Source: Oscheius dolichura (taxonomy: Eukaryota; Nematoda; Chromadorea; Rhabditida; Rhabditidae). From it: a stretch of 64,000 nucleotides of DNA. The notes under the pieces were generated by a model. That model was not told where the DNA came from. It was given only the letters and a program-made list of their open reading frames with translations, and did not search any database. Below are positions 1 to 12,000 of this stretch, in pieces (the first letter of the stretch is position 1; every line of letters starts with the position of its first letter). The position numbers were made by a program, and so were the translations under genes. The stretch is from NCBI GenBank assembly GCA_932521035.1, contig OW051493.1, positions 868,001-932,000 on the forward strand, in the 5' to 3' direction.

Positions 1-160
1 TCACTCAATTTTTATCGAATTTTCAGGTAAACTTTTTTCCTTGACCAGAACAACTATAACGTTTTGTAATACAATAAATTAGCAAGGGAAAACATGAAAA
101 AATCCGAAAAAAATACCGATTTTAGCGTATTGTTAGTTGGAGCGCGGTTACAACGGGCAT

Positions 161-397
161 TTACGAATGGTGCATTTTTTTCAGCTTACAGTATGAATTA
201 GACGAACCTTTAAACAAATTCATGGTGAATTTCGGCGCCAGCGCTCCTACAGCCATATATTTCCCGTCTTTCGTTTCATACGTCCGATAAATGGGGCAAT
301 TGCTCCCGAAGGCGGAGTAATGGTCCTTCGACAAATCATCCCGATCATAATATTGCCGGACGAAGGTTCCCAAATAGGAGAGACCCTCGACCATCGA
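161..397 (-). pseudogene. Fragment of an alpha-methylacyl-CoA racemase-like (CoA-transferase family III) gene
   Basis: The minus-strand reading contains MVEGLSYLG, YRTYETKDGKYMAVGAL and a following PKF, which match the stretch of AMACR/CaiB-type proteins around the conserved DGxxMAVGA segment. Family members racemise 2-methyl-branched acyl-CoAs in peroxisomes and mitochondria. Only about 65 residues of a roughly 380-residue family are present. A TGA lies in frame 15 bases upstream of the ATG and no good splice acceptor is visible there. A possible donor near 192 or 206 could lead out of the window. The fragment sits directly downstream of a truncated kelch copy on the same strand, with a break in homology near 460. 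It could instead be a real internal exon of a gene continuing beyond base 1, but the upstream stop makes a relic more likely. Confidence 0.5.
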
Positions 398-515
398 ATT
401 GAGATTTCAAAACAAGAACATTTCGCTCGCCAAGTTCCCAAATGGTCCCGTAGTTGAAAACCGGCCGTTGGAAACCGAGCAGAAGAGAAAAATTGGGGTA
501 AAGTATTCAACTCAC

Positions 516-1017
516 GGCATTTTAATCCATTTGTTCTCCTTCGGATCATATCTTTCCACACTTTTCAAATTCCTTCCTCCAAACACCCAGATGGATCCAT
601 TCCATTCCACACTGCTATTTGTAATACCCCGTCGTCCCTCATTCATATCTGCCAATCGTGTCCATTCCAATGTTTTGTTATCCAATTTGTATAATTCTTT
701 CTCCATATAAGAACCACCGAATATATAGATCTCTCCATCCAGATATACTGCACCTCCGGCATCAAGTACTTTCGGTAATTTCAATGCCAATTCGAACCAT
801 TTGTCTTCTTTCAAAATGACCATTTCATCTGTTCCTCTGTTATCTTTTACTCCTCCAAGGACCAAAATCTAAAAGAATGTTAATTATTCTCTTCCAAAAT
901 ACCCCACCGTTCCCTTATCCACTTGTCCTGGGATCAATTGTCTTTTTTCTTCCAAAGGAACGGGTCTCGCCTGGATTGTAAGACGATCTTCATTTTGCTT
1001 CCCTTCCATCCTTCCAA
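516..1017 (-). pseudogene. Truncated duplicate of a kelch-repeat gene (copy of the gene at 57.4-59.2 kb)
   Basis: Two exons can be read, about 923-1017 and 516-868. Both are open and in phase: the first is 95 nt, as in the intact paralogue, and the second is 353 nt against 350 nt. The second encodes the first kelch blades (VLGGVKDN, GEIYIFGGS, WIRLADMN-like and WVFGGRNLKSVERYDP). Similarity to the paralogue covers about 460-1018 against 57990-58548, introns included, at roughly 85-90% by eye. The paralogue's coiled-coil exons upstream and its remaining kelch blades downstream are missing. Downstream sequence switches to a racemase-like fragment. It is therefore a partial segmental duplication, probably not a functional propeller. 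The first exon's 3' end is ambiguous: a GTGGAT or a GTGGGG donor both keep frame. Confidence 0.65.
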
Positions 1018-1218
1018 CTGCGGACTGCGCCATCGCGACATTTGTGCCTGCAGTAAGATTCGCAATAGGTAAAGGTCCCCCCTTATCTAATTTTTCATAA
1101 TGGCCGAAAAATTTAATAAGGGGAGACCCTTACCTACTTTTGATGGAGAACGACTAATGGAAAATAGCGATAGTAAAATAGGTGGAATAGTTGACGAACC
1201 CCCAAAATAGGTGAAAAC

Positions 1219-3341
1219 CTAAAGGGGATTTATTCTTTTATAGTGACAAAGACGATCAGACAAGGTTTGGGGAATAATCACAGAGGACATAAAAGACCAA
1301 GAATAAGGAAGAGCTGCTCCATCTCGCCATCGTTCTTCATCGAATATTTCAACTCGACTCAGATATGAATCTATAGTCCGCCATCCACCAATTGCATAGA
1401 TTTCTTGGTCAAGGAATTTTCCAGCAAAATAGCCGGAAGGATATTTCAATGGCGACAAAGGTTTCCATGTTGCATTTGATTCTTGAGGGTCGAGCTCCCA
1501 CACGGCGTTTGTTGTCCCGTAGTTACCTCCACCAAATAGAATAAACTTATTTTCATAAGTAACGAGTGAATGAGCAGTGAGAGGCTCTGGTAAAGAGGGA
1601 AATTCAATCCAACTGTTTTCTTCAGGATTGTAACATTCTGCAGCACCCGTGATGGTTGTATTATCAATCCATCCACCACAAATAATTATTTTATTGTTCC
1701 ATAATGCCGCTGCTGCCTCAGTTCTGGTATGTTTCATATCTCTAAAATCTGTTAATAACCTGGTTTTTATTTTTCCAAGTAAAAGAGAAAATCGAAACTA
1801 AACTCACGCCATTAATGTCCATTTATTTTCCTTCGGATCGTATCTTTCCACACTTTTTAGTATTTCTGTATTTTCATCTGCTCCTCCAAACCCCCAAATA
1901 TTTCCATTCCATTCCAAACAACTATTTTGAATCCCCCCGCGCCCAACATTCATATCAGCCAGTCGTATCCATTTCAGATTATTGTCCAATTTATACAAAG
2001 CTTTTGGATTCATAAAACCACCAAATAAATAAATTTCTTCATTGAGATAGACTGTTCCACTACCAGAAGCCTCATAAGGTAATTCCAGTTCTATTTCAAT
2101 CCATTTTGTTCTATCCCGGCTCAACACTGCCATCCCAGCGAAGGCCTTTCTATTATTTTTCCCTCCTCCAATAATCAAAATCTAAAACTAAAAATAATAC
2201 AACCTTGTAAAAAACGTGCTGTTTCTTTCCCTTTTTCAACAAAAAAATCAACAATTTCCTTGACTTTCAGCCTCTCGGATATTTCTTTTTTCCAAAATCT
2301 AAAAAACGGTTGAAACACGGCGGGAGACGATTTACCTTTTTATTAATTTTGCTATGTCTTTATCAATTTTTGCAGAATCTATGGTCGGACGAAGCCCATC
2401 AATAATTGATTGTATAATTGTGTGGTCTGTCTCTCTCCTCCTCAACTCCATGTACGGCTGCCTGCAATGAAAGACTTTCATAAAAAGGAATAATTCTACG
2501 TTCTGTGGAATATTTCCCATATGGTAATCGCCAGTGAATAAACATCAGAGGCAGGACTACATTTTCCCTTTTCCAATACTTCCGGCGCCATGTAATAAAA
2601 TGTGCCAGCACTGAAAAAGAAGAAAAGATTTATAAAGAATCCATTCTCACCCCGCGGTTGTAGTGGAATCCGAATATTTGGCAACTCCAAAATCGGCCAA
2701 TTTCAGAATATTTCCAGCCACCAGGATACTGTAGTCAAATAAATTTATAAAAAGATCTCTATCCTACTTTGCCGGCTTAATATCCCTGTGCAGTATTTTA
2801 TTGTCATGGAGATATTGGAGGCCTTCTCCAATTTGAACAATCCATCGACAGATTTTCGACAAATCGTAGGATTTCCGGCGGTTGAAGATGACTAAATTGG
2901 ACTTAATTAAAACATAAAAGAATCAAAACCATTTTTAAGACTTCCTTCTTCAAAATATTCCATCACATAACCCAAATATCGTGAATTATCCACTCCGTCC
3001 CAGAGAATTCCGTATATTTCAACTAAGTTTTTATGTTTATGCTGGAATATAGACAGAGAAGTTGTTAATTAATTAAATTTACCTTTAGAAGGATGTCAAC
3101 TTCCTTTTTATAATTTTCAAGAGGGTGATCTCTTGACCAGATAAACGTTTTGACAGCAATTTCCTTGAAATTATCGTTTCCAAATAGCCGTGGAAGTAGT
3201 CGAAAACTCTTAATTTTTCCTTTGGAAACCATTCCTCCGGCGCCTCGGTCTATTTGTGTCAATGGAGTGAATTCCTTTTCTGTATAAAAGGGAATTTCTG
3301 GAGATACGATATTTTAAATTCTAAAAATGTTTACCGGACAT
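1219..3341 (-). CDS. Protein kinase-kelch fusion protein (predicted active TKL-like kinase plus beta-propeller)
   Basis: Model of ten exons: 3335-3341, 3083-3297, 2930-3041, 2768-2891, 2651-2728, 2500-2610, 2336-2461, 2241-2298, 1808-2181 and 1219-1741; 1728 nt, 575 aa. The kinase domain (about 1-275) has the Gly loop GAGGMVSKG (21-29), Lys52 in AVK, Glu68, HRDIKPAN with Asp148, DFG with Asp165 and MAPE, so every catalytic landmark is kept. The kelch part (about 278-575) has IIGGGKNN, YLFGGF, WGFGGADE, IICGGW, ILFGGGN and YAIGGW, about six blades. The last kinase exon and the first kelch exon lie within 60 nt, too close for a separate promoter and poly(A) site. The splice donor there (GTTGAA at 2240) is weak and is the least certain point. 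The start is a 7-nt coding exon, ATGTCCG, then GTAAAC, chosen because its phase fits. An AATAAA at 1229-1234 overlaps the last codons. Kelch propellers bind proteins, so it may recruit the kinase to targets (inference). Confidence 0.8.
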
Positions 3342-3469
3342 TCTTGTTCTTTTTTAAAAAAAGAAAGTCGATAGGAAAGAAAGTGAGTTGACAAGAAAGG
3401 AGAAGATAAGGAACACGGCGCCCTCCCAATCCTGCGTCTTTCTTTACTGATTAGAAGAGCAAAATTCTC

Positions 3470-3720
3470 ACCATTTGCGCAGTTGAATGAAGCCCAATTG
3501 GGCTCGCCGCGGCGGACAGTAGAAAGCCCGGGCGCGCGTTCGCTACGAGAATCAAACTTTTTACCGTTAAATGTTTATGCATTTCTGACGCTTTCTCGTG
3601 TTTTACCAATCCCGAATTACTATGTGACGTGAGAGAAAAATGCAAAAAACCGAAGAATTGAAGAGATATGACAAATGACTGAGTTTTGTTCAGGGCAAGC
3701 ACTTTTTGACTTCAAAAATT
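3470..3720 (-). repeat. Dispersed repeat, copy 1 (partner at 16745-16985)
   Basis: The reverse complement aligns with 16745-16985 over about 240 bp at perhaps 60-65% identity. Shared blocks include AGTAATTYGGG, AACGCRTCARAAATGCAT and TTCTCGTAGCGA, ending in a GC-rich GGCGAGC block. Both copies keep an overlapping open frame of similar wording (xSNxGxxKxExASxMH), which may be chance or a trace of coding origin. Confidence 0.55.
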
Positions 3721-4364
3721 GTTTTCGAGCTTTCTTTGTATGAGTTTTTTGGGAACCTACAGATGTAAAATGAACAAATGACAGCTATTTTAGTTTTCTT
3801 TTTGATATTTTTGGTGCATATACTTGTCAGATCTTACCCCAAAAACTCATTCAAGGACAGTTTGATGCTGTGAATCGATTGCAAAAAACAGAAATGAAAT
3901 TCGTTGAGTCAATAGAGAGTTCTTGATGCACTCAGATGAGACACTTTATAATAGAAACAATTCCGTACGCAATCACGTACTTTCCAAAATTTGTCCAGGG
4001 CGGCGAGCTGTGCCACCATGCCCGTTCAGTAAAAGCGCTTGATTCCTAATTTGTCAGCTCTACAGAAAGAAGAAAAAACAAAAAGCTTCGAGCATTCCTG
4101 GTCAACTTTTCAAATAGAACTGGTGTTATTCTTTTTTCAGAAGAAGTGAACCAGAAAGTAAATTTGATAAATTAAAATGAAACCAAATAAGAGACAGTTG
4201 CAATTATTTATTTCGTGGTTGACTAGGTTGACCCAGTTATGCTCGTAGGCAAGGACCTGGGCTCGCATTTCAGTCTCACCCCGCGGGGGGCTGTAGGCGT
4301 GGGTCTAGGCCCCGCGTTAGAATCTCCCCGTGCCGCTGGCTTTGGTCGAAATCCCAGGCTATGA

Positions 4365-4735
4365 CGAAAAGCGAAACCATTTTTGACCGTTGGCTGACCA
4401 AAGCAGGCTGGCTATGGAAAAAGGGCTTAACTTTGGTAAAGTGCTGTCGATTCGTCACTGTTACGCGCCAGAGCTTAGCAAAAAATAAACCGCCAATACG
4501 CGAAGAAGCGCCATCGAATGAGCCTACTCCCGTCCCTCAAAAAACGTTATTGCTTTTTTTGAAATTTAAAAGCTCGCTTCCTCCTCACTCCCTCACTTTC
4601 AAAAAAATCTAAAAGTGCAGTTCGACGCAGAAAAAATTATCGGTTCGAATGAGCCTACTCTCGACTCCCGAGCTCAAAAAAAGTTGTGGGTAAAAAAAAG
4701 TTGTGGACAAATCGCCTTTTTTTATAACCAAGTGA
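4365..4735 (-). repeat. Dispersed element with GTTATGTAACCC-type end, copy with an internal insertion
   Basis: The reverse complement of 56868-57060 matches 4365-4475 and 4630-4735, including the block GGGCTTAACTTTGGTAAAG and the segment TCGGTTCGAATGAGCCTACTC. About 155 bp between these blocks are extra here. The end with repeated AAGTTGTGGGT and TTATAACCAAGTG relates to pieces at 44410-44480 and 59755-59800. Confidence 0.6.
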
Positions 4736-4959
4736 AACGAAGTAGAAAGGAAGAAAAACTTGAAAATTTGGTTTTTCACTAGCTTTATTTAGTCCCAACT
4801 GTTCATCTGCGACTCAGTTTACATCGCGGCGTTCATGATTTATGGAATCCAGGAAACAAAAGCATCAATCATGGTGAATCTATGATGCTGTCTTTTTTTT
4901 TCAAAAAAATAGGGTTACAGTACATTTGTCGTTTCGAGACCTATGAAACAAACAGCGAT

Positions 4960-5065
4960 GAAAAATCGAGCGAAATGGAAAATCTCCGATCATTTTTGCT
5001 CAAAAGGTCCCACGCGGAAAGTCGTGCGACCCGTTACGGTAACCGTATTTCTTGGAAAGAAGCTA
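4960..5065 (+). repeat. Short dispersed repeat (partner at 38155-38255)
   Basis: The blocks TCGAGCGAAA, TTTTGCTCAAAAGGTCCC, GCGGAAAG and GTTACGG followed by CCCTATTT-like sequence recur in the same order and orientation at 38155-38255. Function unknown. Confidence 0.5.
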
Positions 5066-5994
5066 TTCTAAAAGTGGTTGAATTCCTAGAACGAGGAGCA
5101 TTCTCTTTACCGTAAACTGTTGAATGTAAGACTTTTTCAAACCATCAGCAAGCATGAGAAGAGCAATGTCAGCAGGATGACATCCTTATGAATTGGTCTC
5201 GAAACCTAGACGATTCAAAAAATGTTCTTTGATTTTTGGCTAAAGAAGTGTGGTATCTTTCAAGTACTGTACTCAAAACCGTCTCACAAATAAGAGAAGA
5301 CACTGAAAATTTGAAGAAAACACAGAGGGAGCCACCTAAAATGGATAGAAGCAAATGAATAGACGAAATACTTTATTTTGCTCGCGAATCTAAACAAAGA
5401 CGAATCACTTTCCATCACGCCAAGCTGAATAATAAAGAATTACTGAAACCAATAGGAAAAGTTGTGTTACCAGCATCGCCAATGGGAGCATAAGATTCCG
5501 ATCCAAAGCCGATGCCAAGGGGATTATTGAACAGACCACGATAACTGAAAATTTTCTGTGAATCGGGAGCGAGTCATAAGGAAGGGATGACAGTTGTAGG
5601 CGATCTGAGTGTATCTTTTTTTTTGGAAAAAGTCAAATTTTACTGAAAAATCTAGAAGACAATGTTTCAAAGCGGTTATAAGGACGCGCTAAACAGTAAG
5701 GTGTAGTTCGTATGGGCCGTTATGTAGAAAAAAAACTGAAACAGAACGTGTTACAAAGAATTCCTAGAATGTTTCGAGCGCTTCTTATATATTTTAGTTG
5801 GAACTTTTTGCAATTCTAGCGAATCCTTCGCAATAACCATGAAAACTGAAATTTCTCCAATTCTACTGTCTAGCAGAAGTTTTCAGATATTTCTAGGCCT
5901 GCAAAAAGGTGAAAAGATACTGTTCCTTCGATTTGTTGATCATATTTACCGACTTTATCAAATTTGACTAGATTTTGAGCTTCGGAACACGATC

Positions 5995-6117
5995 GATCGT
6001 CCGATCCCCTGCACCCGTAAAGCCTCGGCAGGAGGATCATCTTTATTCAAAACTGTGACGCCTCTATACCTTTGTCTTGCCGAGATTCTACGGGTGCAGG
6101 AGGGTCGGCTTATCGAG
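5995..6117 (-). repeat. MITE family A, copy 1 (inverted orientation)
   Basis: About 123 bp with terminal inverted repeats of about 30 bp. One arm begins TCCGATCCCCTGCACCCGTA and runs into GTCTCGGCA; the other is its complement. The core reads as the complement of the other copies' core (GGCGTCACAGTTTTGAATAAAGA), so this copy is flipped. Confidence 0.85.
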
Positions 6118-7103
6118 GGCAGCGCTGATTTTGACTGTAGAATTGAGAAAATGTTTCGGAATAGCCATAAAATCCCTGGGAGGGACTTTATTTCAATCCG
6201 TCGTTTGAGTTGACAACGACTTACTACTGTGCTTCGATGATGTGAATTAGGTAGAAGCAGAGAAGAAGGCAAAGAATTTGACGAAACATCTTCGGTGGAC
6301 TCGAACAAACTTTCGTTTCAAGACGTTCTTATATGTTTGGGTCAGAACAGTAAGATTAGTCGATCATGGAATCGCACTTCTGCTGAAAATAACCAAGAGG
6401 AAGAGGGAATTTGGGGCCAGAAAGGGGTAAACAGTAACAATTTAGACGAGTTTAACCTGTTCCTAATAAAATTATATAGAAGGCAGGGGGCAATTCGATC
6501 TACTAAAAATAGAGAGACGAATAGCGGTCGTCTAAATGGGGAAAAACAAAAATAGAGGTCATTTTATGACTTTTATGTATGGAATGGCTAATACTATAGT
6601 ATAAGCAAGAAGGAAGTCCACCTGAAGTGATTCCATGCATTCCGTTTTCCAAACATTTTTCTATTTTACCCAATTTGGCGATGTTTTACGCGAAAAGAAA
6701 TAACATTTTACCGCCGGTTTCACAGCTCCCATCAATTGTATAGCCCATGGATAAGATTATATTCGGAACTTGAAGCGATTTTTTTAATTTCGCATTTTAT
6801 GGAAGTCTCTTTTCACAAAATTGAATGAGTAGTTTCGCGACCATTTTATGGACATTTCTAAACAGAAAGAAACCAATTCATCCTAAAAACTATCCCGGAT
6901 CTCATTATAGTTCTATTCCAACGGATGGACTACAGTAATTTGGTTCCGTTCGGGACCATTTTGAGATCGGAGAACAAAATGGCAAAATTTTGCCTGATTT
7001 TCAAGAGAAACCCGGATTACTACTAAAAACCGTTTTTTGACTCCAGAAAACCCGAACTTGAAACCTTTCGAAATTGGACCAATGCCGTCTAAACGGCTTG
7101 ATT
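6118..7103. other. Intergenic, with a half-element at 6915-7080
   Basis: No supported gene. The stretch 6915-7080 (TCCAACGGATGGACTACAGT ... GAGAAACCCGGATTACT) is matched by 33975-34085, where the flanking ATCCGTTGGAAA lies at the other end. They look like halves or solo versions of one inverted-repeat element sharing the CCAACGGAT end of MITE family B. Confidence 0.45.
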
Positions 7104-7230
7104 CCGATAGTCCGATCCCCAGCACCCGTAAATTCTCAGCAAGACAAAGATATAAAGGCTCCCCAGTTTTGTAACAGTTTTGAATAAAGATGATCCAGCT
7201 GCCGAGACTTTACGGGTGCAGGGGAGTCTT
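7104..7230 (+). repeat. MITE family A, copy 2
   Basis: Same terminal arms as the other copies (GTCCGATCCCC, GCACCCGTAAA) and the core TTTTGAATAAAGATGATCCAG, ending GCCGAGACTTTACGGGTGCA. About 127 bp. Confidence 0.85.
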
Positions 7231-7502
7231 GTCTCCTTCCTGGCATTTTTTAAACTCAAACCGAAGCAATTAAAATCCATGCCTACAATATCTTGACAAA
7301 CTATTTATTCCATTCTCTTGCATAAAGGCACTCAAATACCTAGTAAAAATATCAATTTATAGCGTATTTACCCGTAAAATATTTAAAGAAGACGAGTAAA
7401 ACATGAAATAAGGCAATATTCGGATCACATTCTATATTGAGCAACTGGGGGTTAGATTATCTGTTTTGTTCATTGGGGCGGGTTCCACCCTGCTCCGGAG
7501 CT

Positions 7503-7758
7503 CCTACAGCCGTATGGAAGGAATCCAACGAGGAGCTGGTCTCTTTTCTATCACATCTTTGTGGAGTGGCTGTAGCCGGTCTCTATAAAACTTTAGGTTG
7601 TCTACTGAAATGTTTTCAATGTTTGGGGAAGGTGATAAATGGTACGCGGAACATTGTAAATGATATCTCGCTGATCGCTGCTTGAAACGAACCTTTGCTT
7701 TGAAATTTCCCGGCTGGAAGGCAACATCTTCTCGATCTTCATGAGCGGCACTGAAAAA
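7503..7758 (-). other. Possible short exons of an unidentified minus-strand gene
   Basis: Two stretches are flanked by plausible splice signals. At about 7695-7752, after TTTTTTTTCAG, the reading is AAHEDREDVAFQPGNFKAK. At about 7503-7608, after ACATTTCAG, the reading is DNLKFYRDRLQPLHKDVI and about 15 more residues to a stop. Their phases do not join cleanly and I recognise no family, so this is only a candidate. Confidence 0.2.
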
Positions 7759-7959
7759 AAAGATTGGTTGTACGAAAGGTGAAAAAATCCAAGCAATGAA
7801 ATTTCGTTCTATTTTTCAAAATAAAGTTGAAGTAGAACATTTCATGTTGTTTCAATTTTGAAATAAAACTTCCCCATAAACATAATTAGACAATTTACGA
7901 TACACACTTAGTTTCGAGAAAGATGTAATTTCGAAATCGGAGTAAAGGGTAAAGGCTGT

Positions 7960-9045
7960 TTAAACAATTTTTGATATCAATTGAGGAATAAAGCTCGTTC
8001 AGTTGCAGTAGAAGCAGTTTTACTGACATTATCTTAGAAAAAGCAGCAGTCGTGAGATTTTCTACCGTTTTTAGGCTTCAGTAGTTGAATAAAATAGGTC
8101 AACGAGGTGATTTTCCAATAAGAAGAAGACTTTTCAGGGCCTTTTGGTGGATATGCCGAGCTAACGAAGGACGAAGCCCTGTTTTGTTTCAATTAAAAAA
8201 AAAAGTTATCAATTAGTAAGATTTGATAATCGGCGGCCGAAACTGATGACGAAAAAAAGATAAAAATGAGAAATATGAGTTGAAAATGGTCTCTGACTAC
8301 TCGTTATGTGTATTTTTAGTTTCGATTGCAAGGTAAATGTTGTTTAGTTGCTGAAAAATCGATCTCCTGTCATGACAGTTTATCTATCGAACAAATATGC
8401 GCTATTAGATTTTTTTGCCATTTTTAGACTTCAGTAGTTGAATAAAATAAGTCAACAAGGTGATTTTTCAATAGGAAACGACGTTGCAAGACTTTTTAGG
8501 ACCCTTCTGGCACAATTTCTCACTTTATTGGGAAAAAATAGATCTGTTTTCAGTAGGAAAAGTTGAGATCGAATGCAAATGAAGGCAGATTTGCTTCAAT
8601 TTTGAGATAAAAGTTCTCGGTGAGTTAGTTTTGATAATCGGAGAAGTAGGTAGAGTCGAAAACATTATGAAAAACATAAAAATGAGAAGAGTAAAAGTTG
8701 AAAATGGTCTCCGACTACTCGGGTCGTATATTTTTGGTTTCAATGGAGGAATAAATGTTGTCTGATTGCAGAGAAAGCGATTTTTTTTCATTGTAATTGA
8801 TTTACCAAAAAATAAGAGCAATTTGGTTTTTTTGCCGTTTTTGTGCTACAGTATTTGAATAAAATAAGTCAACGAGGTGAATTTCCACTAAATAGGATGA
8901 TGGATCATATTGTGACACAATTTCCCGCGTTATAGGAAAGAAATTTGGTTCAATTCACTAGAAAACGTTGAGATCCTATGCAAATAAAGGAAACGCCCTG
9001 ATTTGTTTCAATTTTTGCATAAAATGGAAGATTATGCCAGGTTTT
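7960..9045. repeat. Degenerate tandem repeat, about 2.5-3 units of roughly 360-420 bp
   Basis: The phrase GTTGAATAAAATAGGTCAAC with GAGGTGATTTTCCA recurs near 8085, 8440 and 8865. Other phrases of the unit also recur (TTTTTGCCRTTTTTAG, TTGAAAATGGTCTC, ACTACTCG). Units have diverged and carry no maintained frame. The block abuts the 3' end of the anoctamin gene. Confidence 0.6.
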
Positions 9046-12000
9046 TCAGTGAATTTTCAGTTCCGAAACCAACTTTTGTGAGAGTGTCCTGGGCGAGGCG
9101 GGACCGGAAAGATCTCCCAGAAGGGCCTTCCTAATCAAATAGCGTTCCCTCTGCTGGGCGAGAAAGATTCTTGTCGGGATGTCCGGGATCAAATATTCCA
9201 CGACGACTTTGATCAAGAAGACGATGTGCTGAAGTAGTTGAGATTACACTAACAAGAATGTTTGTTATAACTAGAGCCATCAAAACACAACAAACCTCAA
9301 AATTAATGGTCTTCCCAAAGAAATAACGGAAATGAGGCGATAGAGCCATTTTTAGGCGAGTTTTATGTAATTTTTTTGTGTAAAACTCTCAAAACTACTG
9401 TTTTCTACGCTTGCTAATGTCGACAAACCACAAAAGATTTCAGTTCAAATATATAAGGAAAGTCTGAAACCCGCAGGGATTTCGTTGCACCATTGGACAA
9501 AAATACGCAATTCCTTAAATCAAACCGGCTGAACTGATTTGAACGGATAAATGATCAAAAAACTCTGTATCAAAACAGCTAATTTTCGGAATTTTCACTC
9601 TTGGGTGACTGGAATTGTATCGGGAAAACTTAGGAATTCTATTGTAACAATGGCAAATTGCCTTATATCAGCAAATGAAATAATGTTTTCTTTAATAATA
9701 TTCTTGAAACTTTGAACAACTAAATGGTAGAAAACCCCCGCCACAAACTCTAATTCCCATCAATTTCTTTTTTGCAAGGTAAAGTTCGTTACTTTTCATC
9801 CTTTTCAATTTCCCGAGCTTGGTTAGCACGTTAGAATTTCGTTTAATAGAAATCCTGAAACCTATCGGTACCTCAAAGACCACAACGAAGAGCAGTCTCG
9901 CCGCGAAGACTTTCCACCATTCAAACGAGAATCCCATATTGTTGTCGCATTTTTCGATGTCCTCTGCAAAGTGAGTGATGTTCAGATCGCAAGGCGGCCT
10001 TCTAAATCCTCGAAACCTGAAAATTCGATATTTTCTGACAAAGAGGGGATTCTTACCGGCAAACATCAAGATTTTGAAATTCGGCGATTCTACTTTTATT
10101 TGTGAACTCGGAGGCGTCGAAATAGGACAGAGAATACTCCACGTAGCCTATTAGAGAACCCGTACTCAGGTAGTACATCGCCTTTGGGACAAAATCTGAC
10201 GTGAAGGCGATTACCAGAGCCTGAAAGATGAGGCAATTATAAAATTACGAACGGAACGATAAAAGCGAACAGCAGAACAATTTCTCCCTCTAATTTCTTA
10301 TAGGCGGGGTAAAACTTGAGAAATTAGACGTGATCCTAAAAATCGACTGAAAATCTCTTGTGCGCTTTTTCGTTGTGGTATGCTGAAGCCTACATATTAG
10401 TACTAAACTGCTTCTCCGAATTATCAACTAGAAGCAAAACACAGAGAATTTCAAATTTTTCTAATTCAATTTGTGGTTGCAACTTGAAACGCATAACAAA
10501 CATTCGTCTTTCCCCAAGTAAACTCATATAATCTTGTCAAAACATATGGAAATCAATTTTTTTAGGCAAAAAGAAAGGAGAAATTCGTGTTTTTGAGGCA
10601 ATTTCCCAGCTTGGTAACAAGTTGCAAAAGAGTGTCAGCCTTATCTAGCCAGGGTAAAAAAAAATACAGAAAAGAATAGGATAGTCCGAAACACAGTCGA
10701 TTGTATATGTTATCTCTCGCTCTTTTTTCTATTTCCCACCAAACTTTAAAAAATCTTACATTTATGGTAACGCTGACACGGCTCAATACATCCAAGATAG
10801 CGAACCAGACACCAATGTTTCGGGCCTGAAATAAGAGTTCGTCATTTTTCAAATGATTACTGAACCTGCGCCGGCATGGGACGTTGAGTAGTACATAGAA
10901 ATTTGTAGGCGTCGATTCGAATCTCCATGATGTTGTTGACAACGGCGAAGAAGGGCGCCAGAGGGAAGGCGGCCACAAAAAGAGTCACAAATCCGAATTG
11001 GAGTACTGAAAAGGACAACGTTCTACTAACAATAAATAAATAACGAACACATATTTCTAGTCACCATAGAGCATACAAAAATTCAAAGGGGAAAATGTTT
11101 TGAAAGGCATTCTAGAGGGATTTTTCTTTCTTGATTTTGATAATCGCGTGTAACCATCCAAAATTGCGGTAGCCATACTTCGGAGCGTATTTGTGTATTT
11201 TTATCTGATAAAATTTATGAAATAACCGTAGAAAAACGCTGAAAAAAGATCGAAAATGATCCAATTTGGTCAATTTTACCCTCCAGTCAGAATCCAACTA
11301 AATTTTTTTCCCAGATTTCAAGGGTTAGTCAAATAGTGCCGGAGTTACAAAATCTGTTATCGCACGCGCGTGGTTAACTTTACATCGGGATGCGGCAGAC
11401 TTCGGGAAGGTAACTTTGACAGCCTTTCAGTTGAGGTTTCGTGAAAATCTTTTTTGCCCATAATATCGAGGGCGGTCGATTACCCCTATCCCCAAATTTT
11501 CAGGGATGTAGTCCATAAAATAAAAGCAGGACGAACACAACAAGTTTTGCAAAATGTCTGCCGTCCGCCGTGTGTTCGATTTTCGTGGTGTAGTGGCTAA
11601 GAGGCCGGTATTATCATTCGAGAGGTCGGGGGTTCGATCCCCACTGGGGCTAACTCTTTTTGCTTTTTTATTTTGAGGTCCTGGAAACTTCCAAAATATT
11701 TTTGAAGTGTTTTTCGCTGCCGGACCTGTTCGTGGCGGGACCCCAATCCACAAGTAGACGGTTCGATGCCTTTTTGGGCTAACAAATTTTGCTTTACTTG
11801 TTTGGTATTTTTTGCCTTTATGTAAAATGTTTTCGCTGTAGGAAGAAGTGGAACCCTGCATTGAAAGAAAACCCCTATTTTAGCGCTAAAAAGTCTCTTT
11901 TTGTCGGAAAATTCCCATAAAAATTCGTAAACGAATTATCAAAAAGAGGAAAATCACTATCCTAAAAAGAGAAACTCAAAGAAACCTCATGGAGCCGAAA

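Larger units (their letters stand above)
3342..5994. other. Intergenic stretch with dispersed repeats, no convincing gene
   Basis: No reading frame here has splice context or family resemblance. Repeats fill much of it: a copy of a dispersed element (about 3470-3720), a second element at about 4365-4735, and a segment at 4960-5065 that recurs at 38.16 kb. GC-rich patches near 3500-3540 and 4270-4320 are notable in otherwise AT-rich DNA. Confidence 0.5.

Noticed and set aside
11588-11651. tRNA gene
   Set aside because: A- and B-box words and a T-stem are present, but the acceptor arms do not pair and the anticodon arm is poor; it fits a tRNA-derived repeat.
11427-11861. 144-codon minus-strand frame
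   Set aside because: It runs through the tRNA-like repeat and its T-rich tails, so the open frame is incidental.
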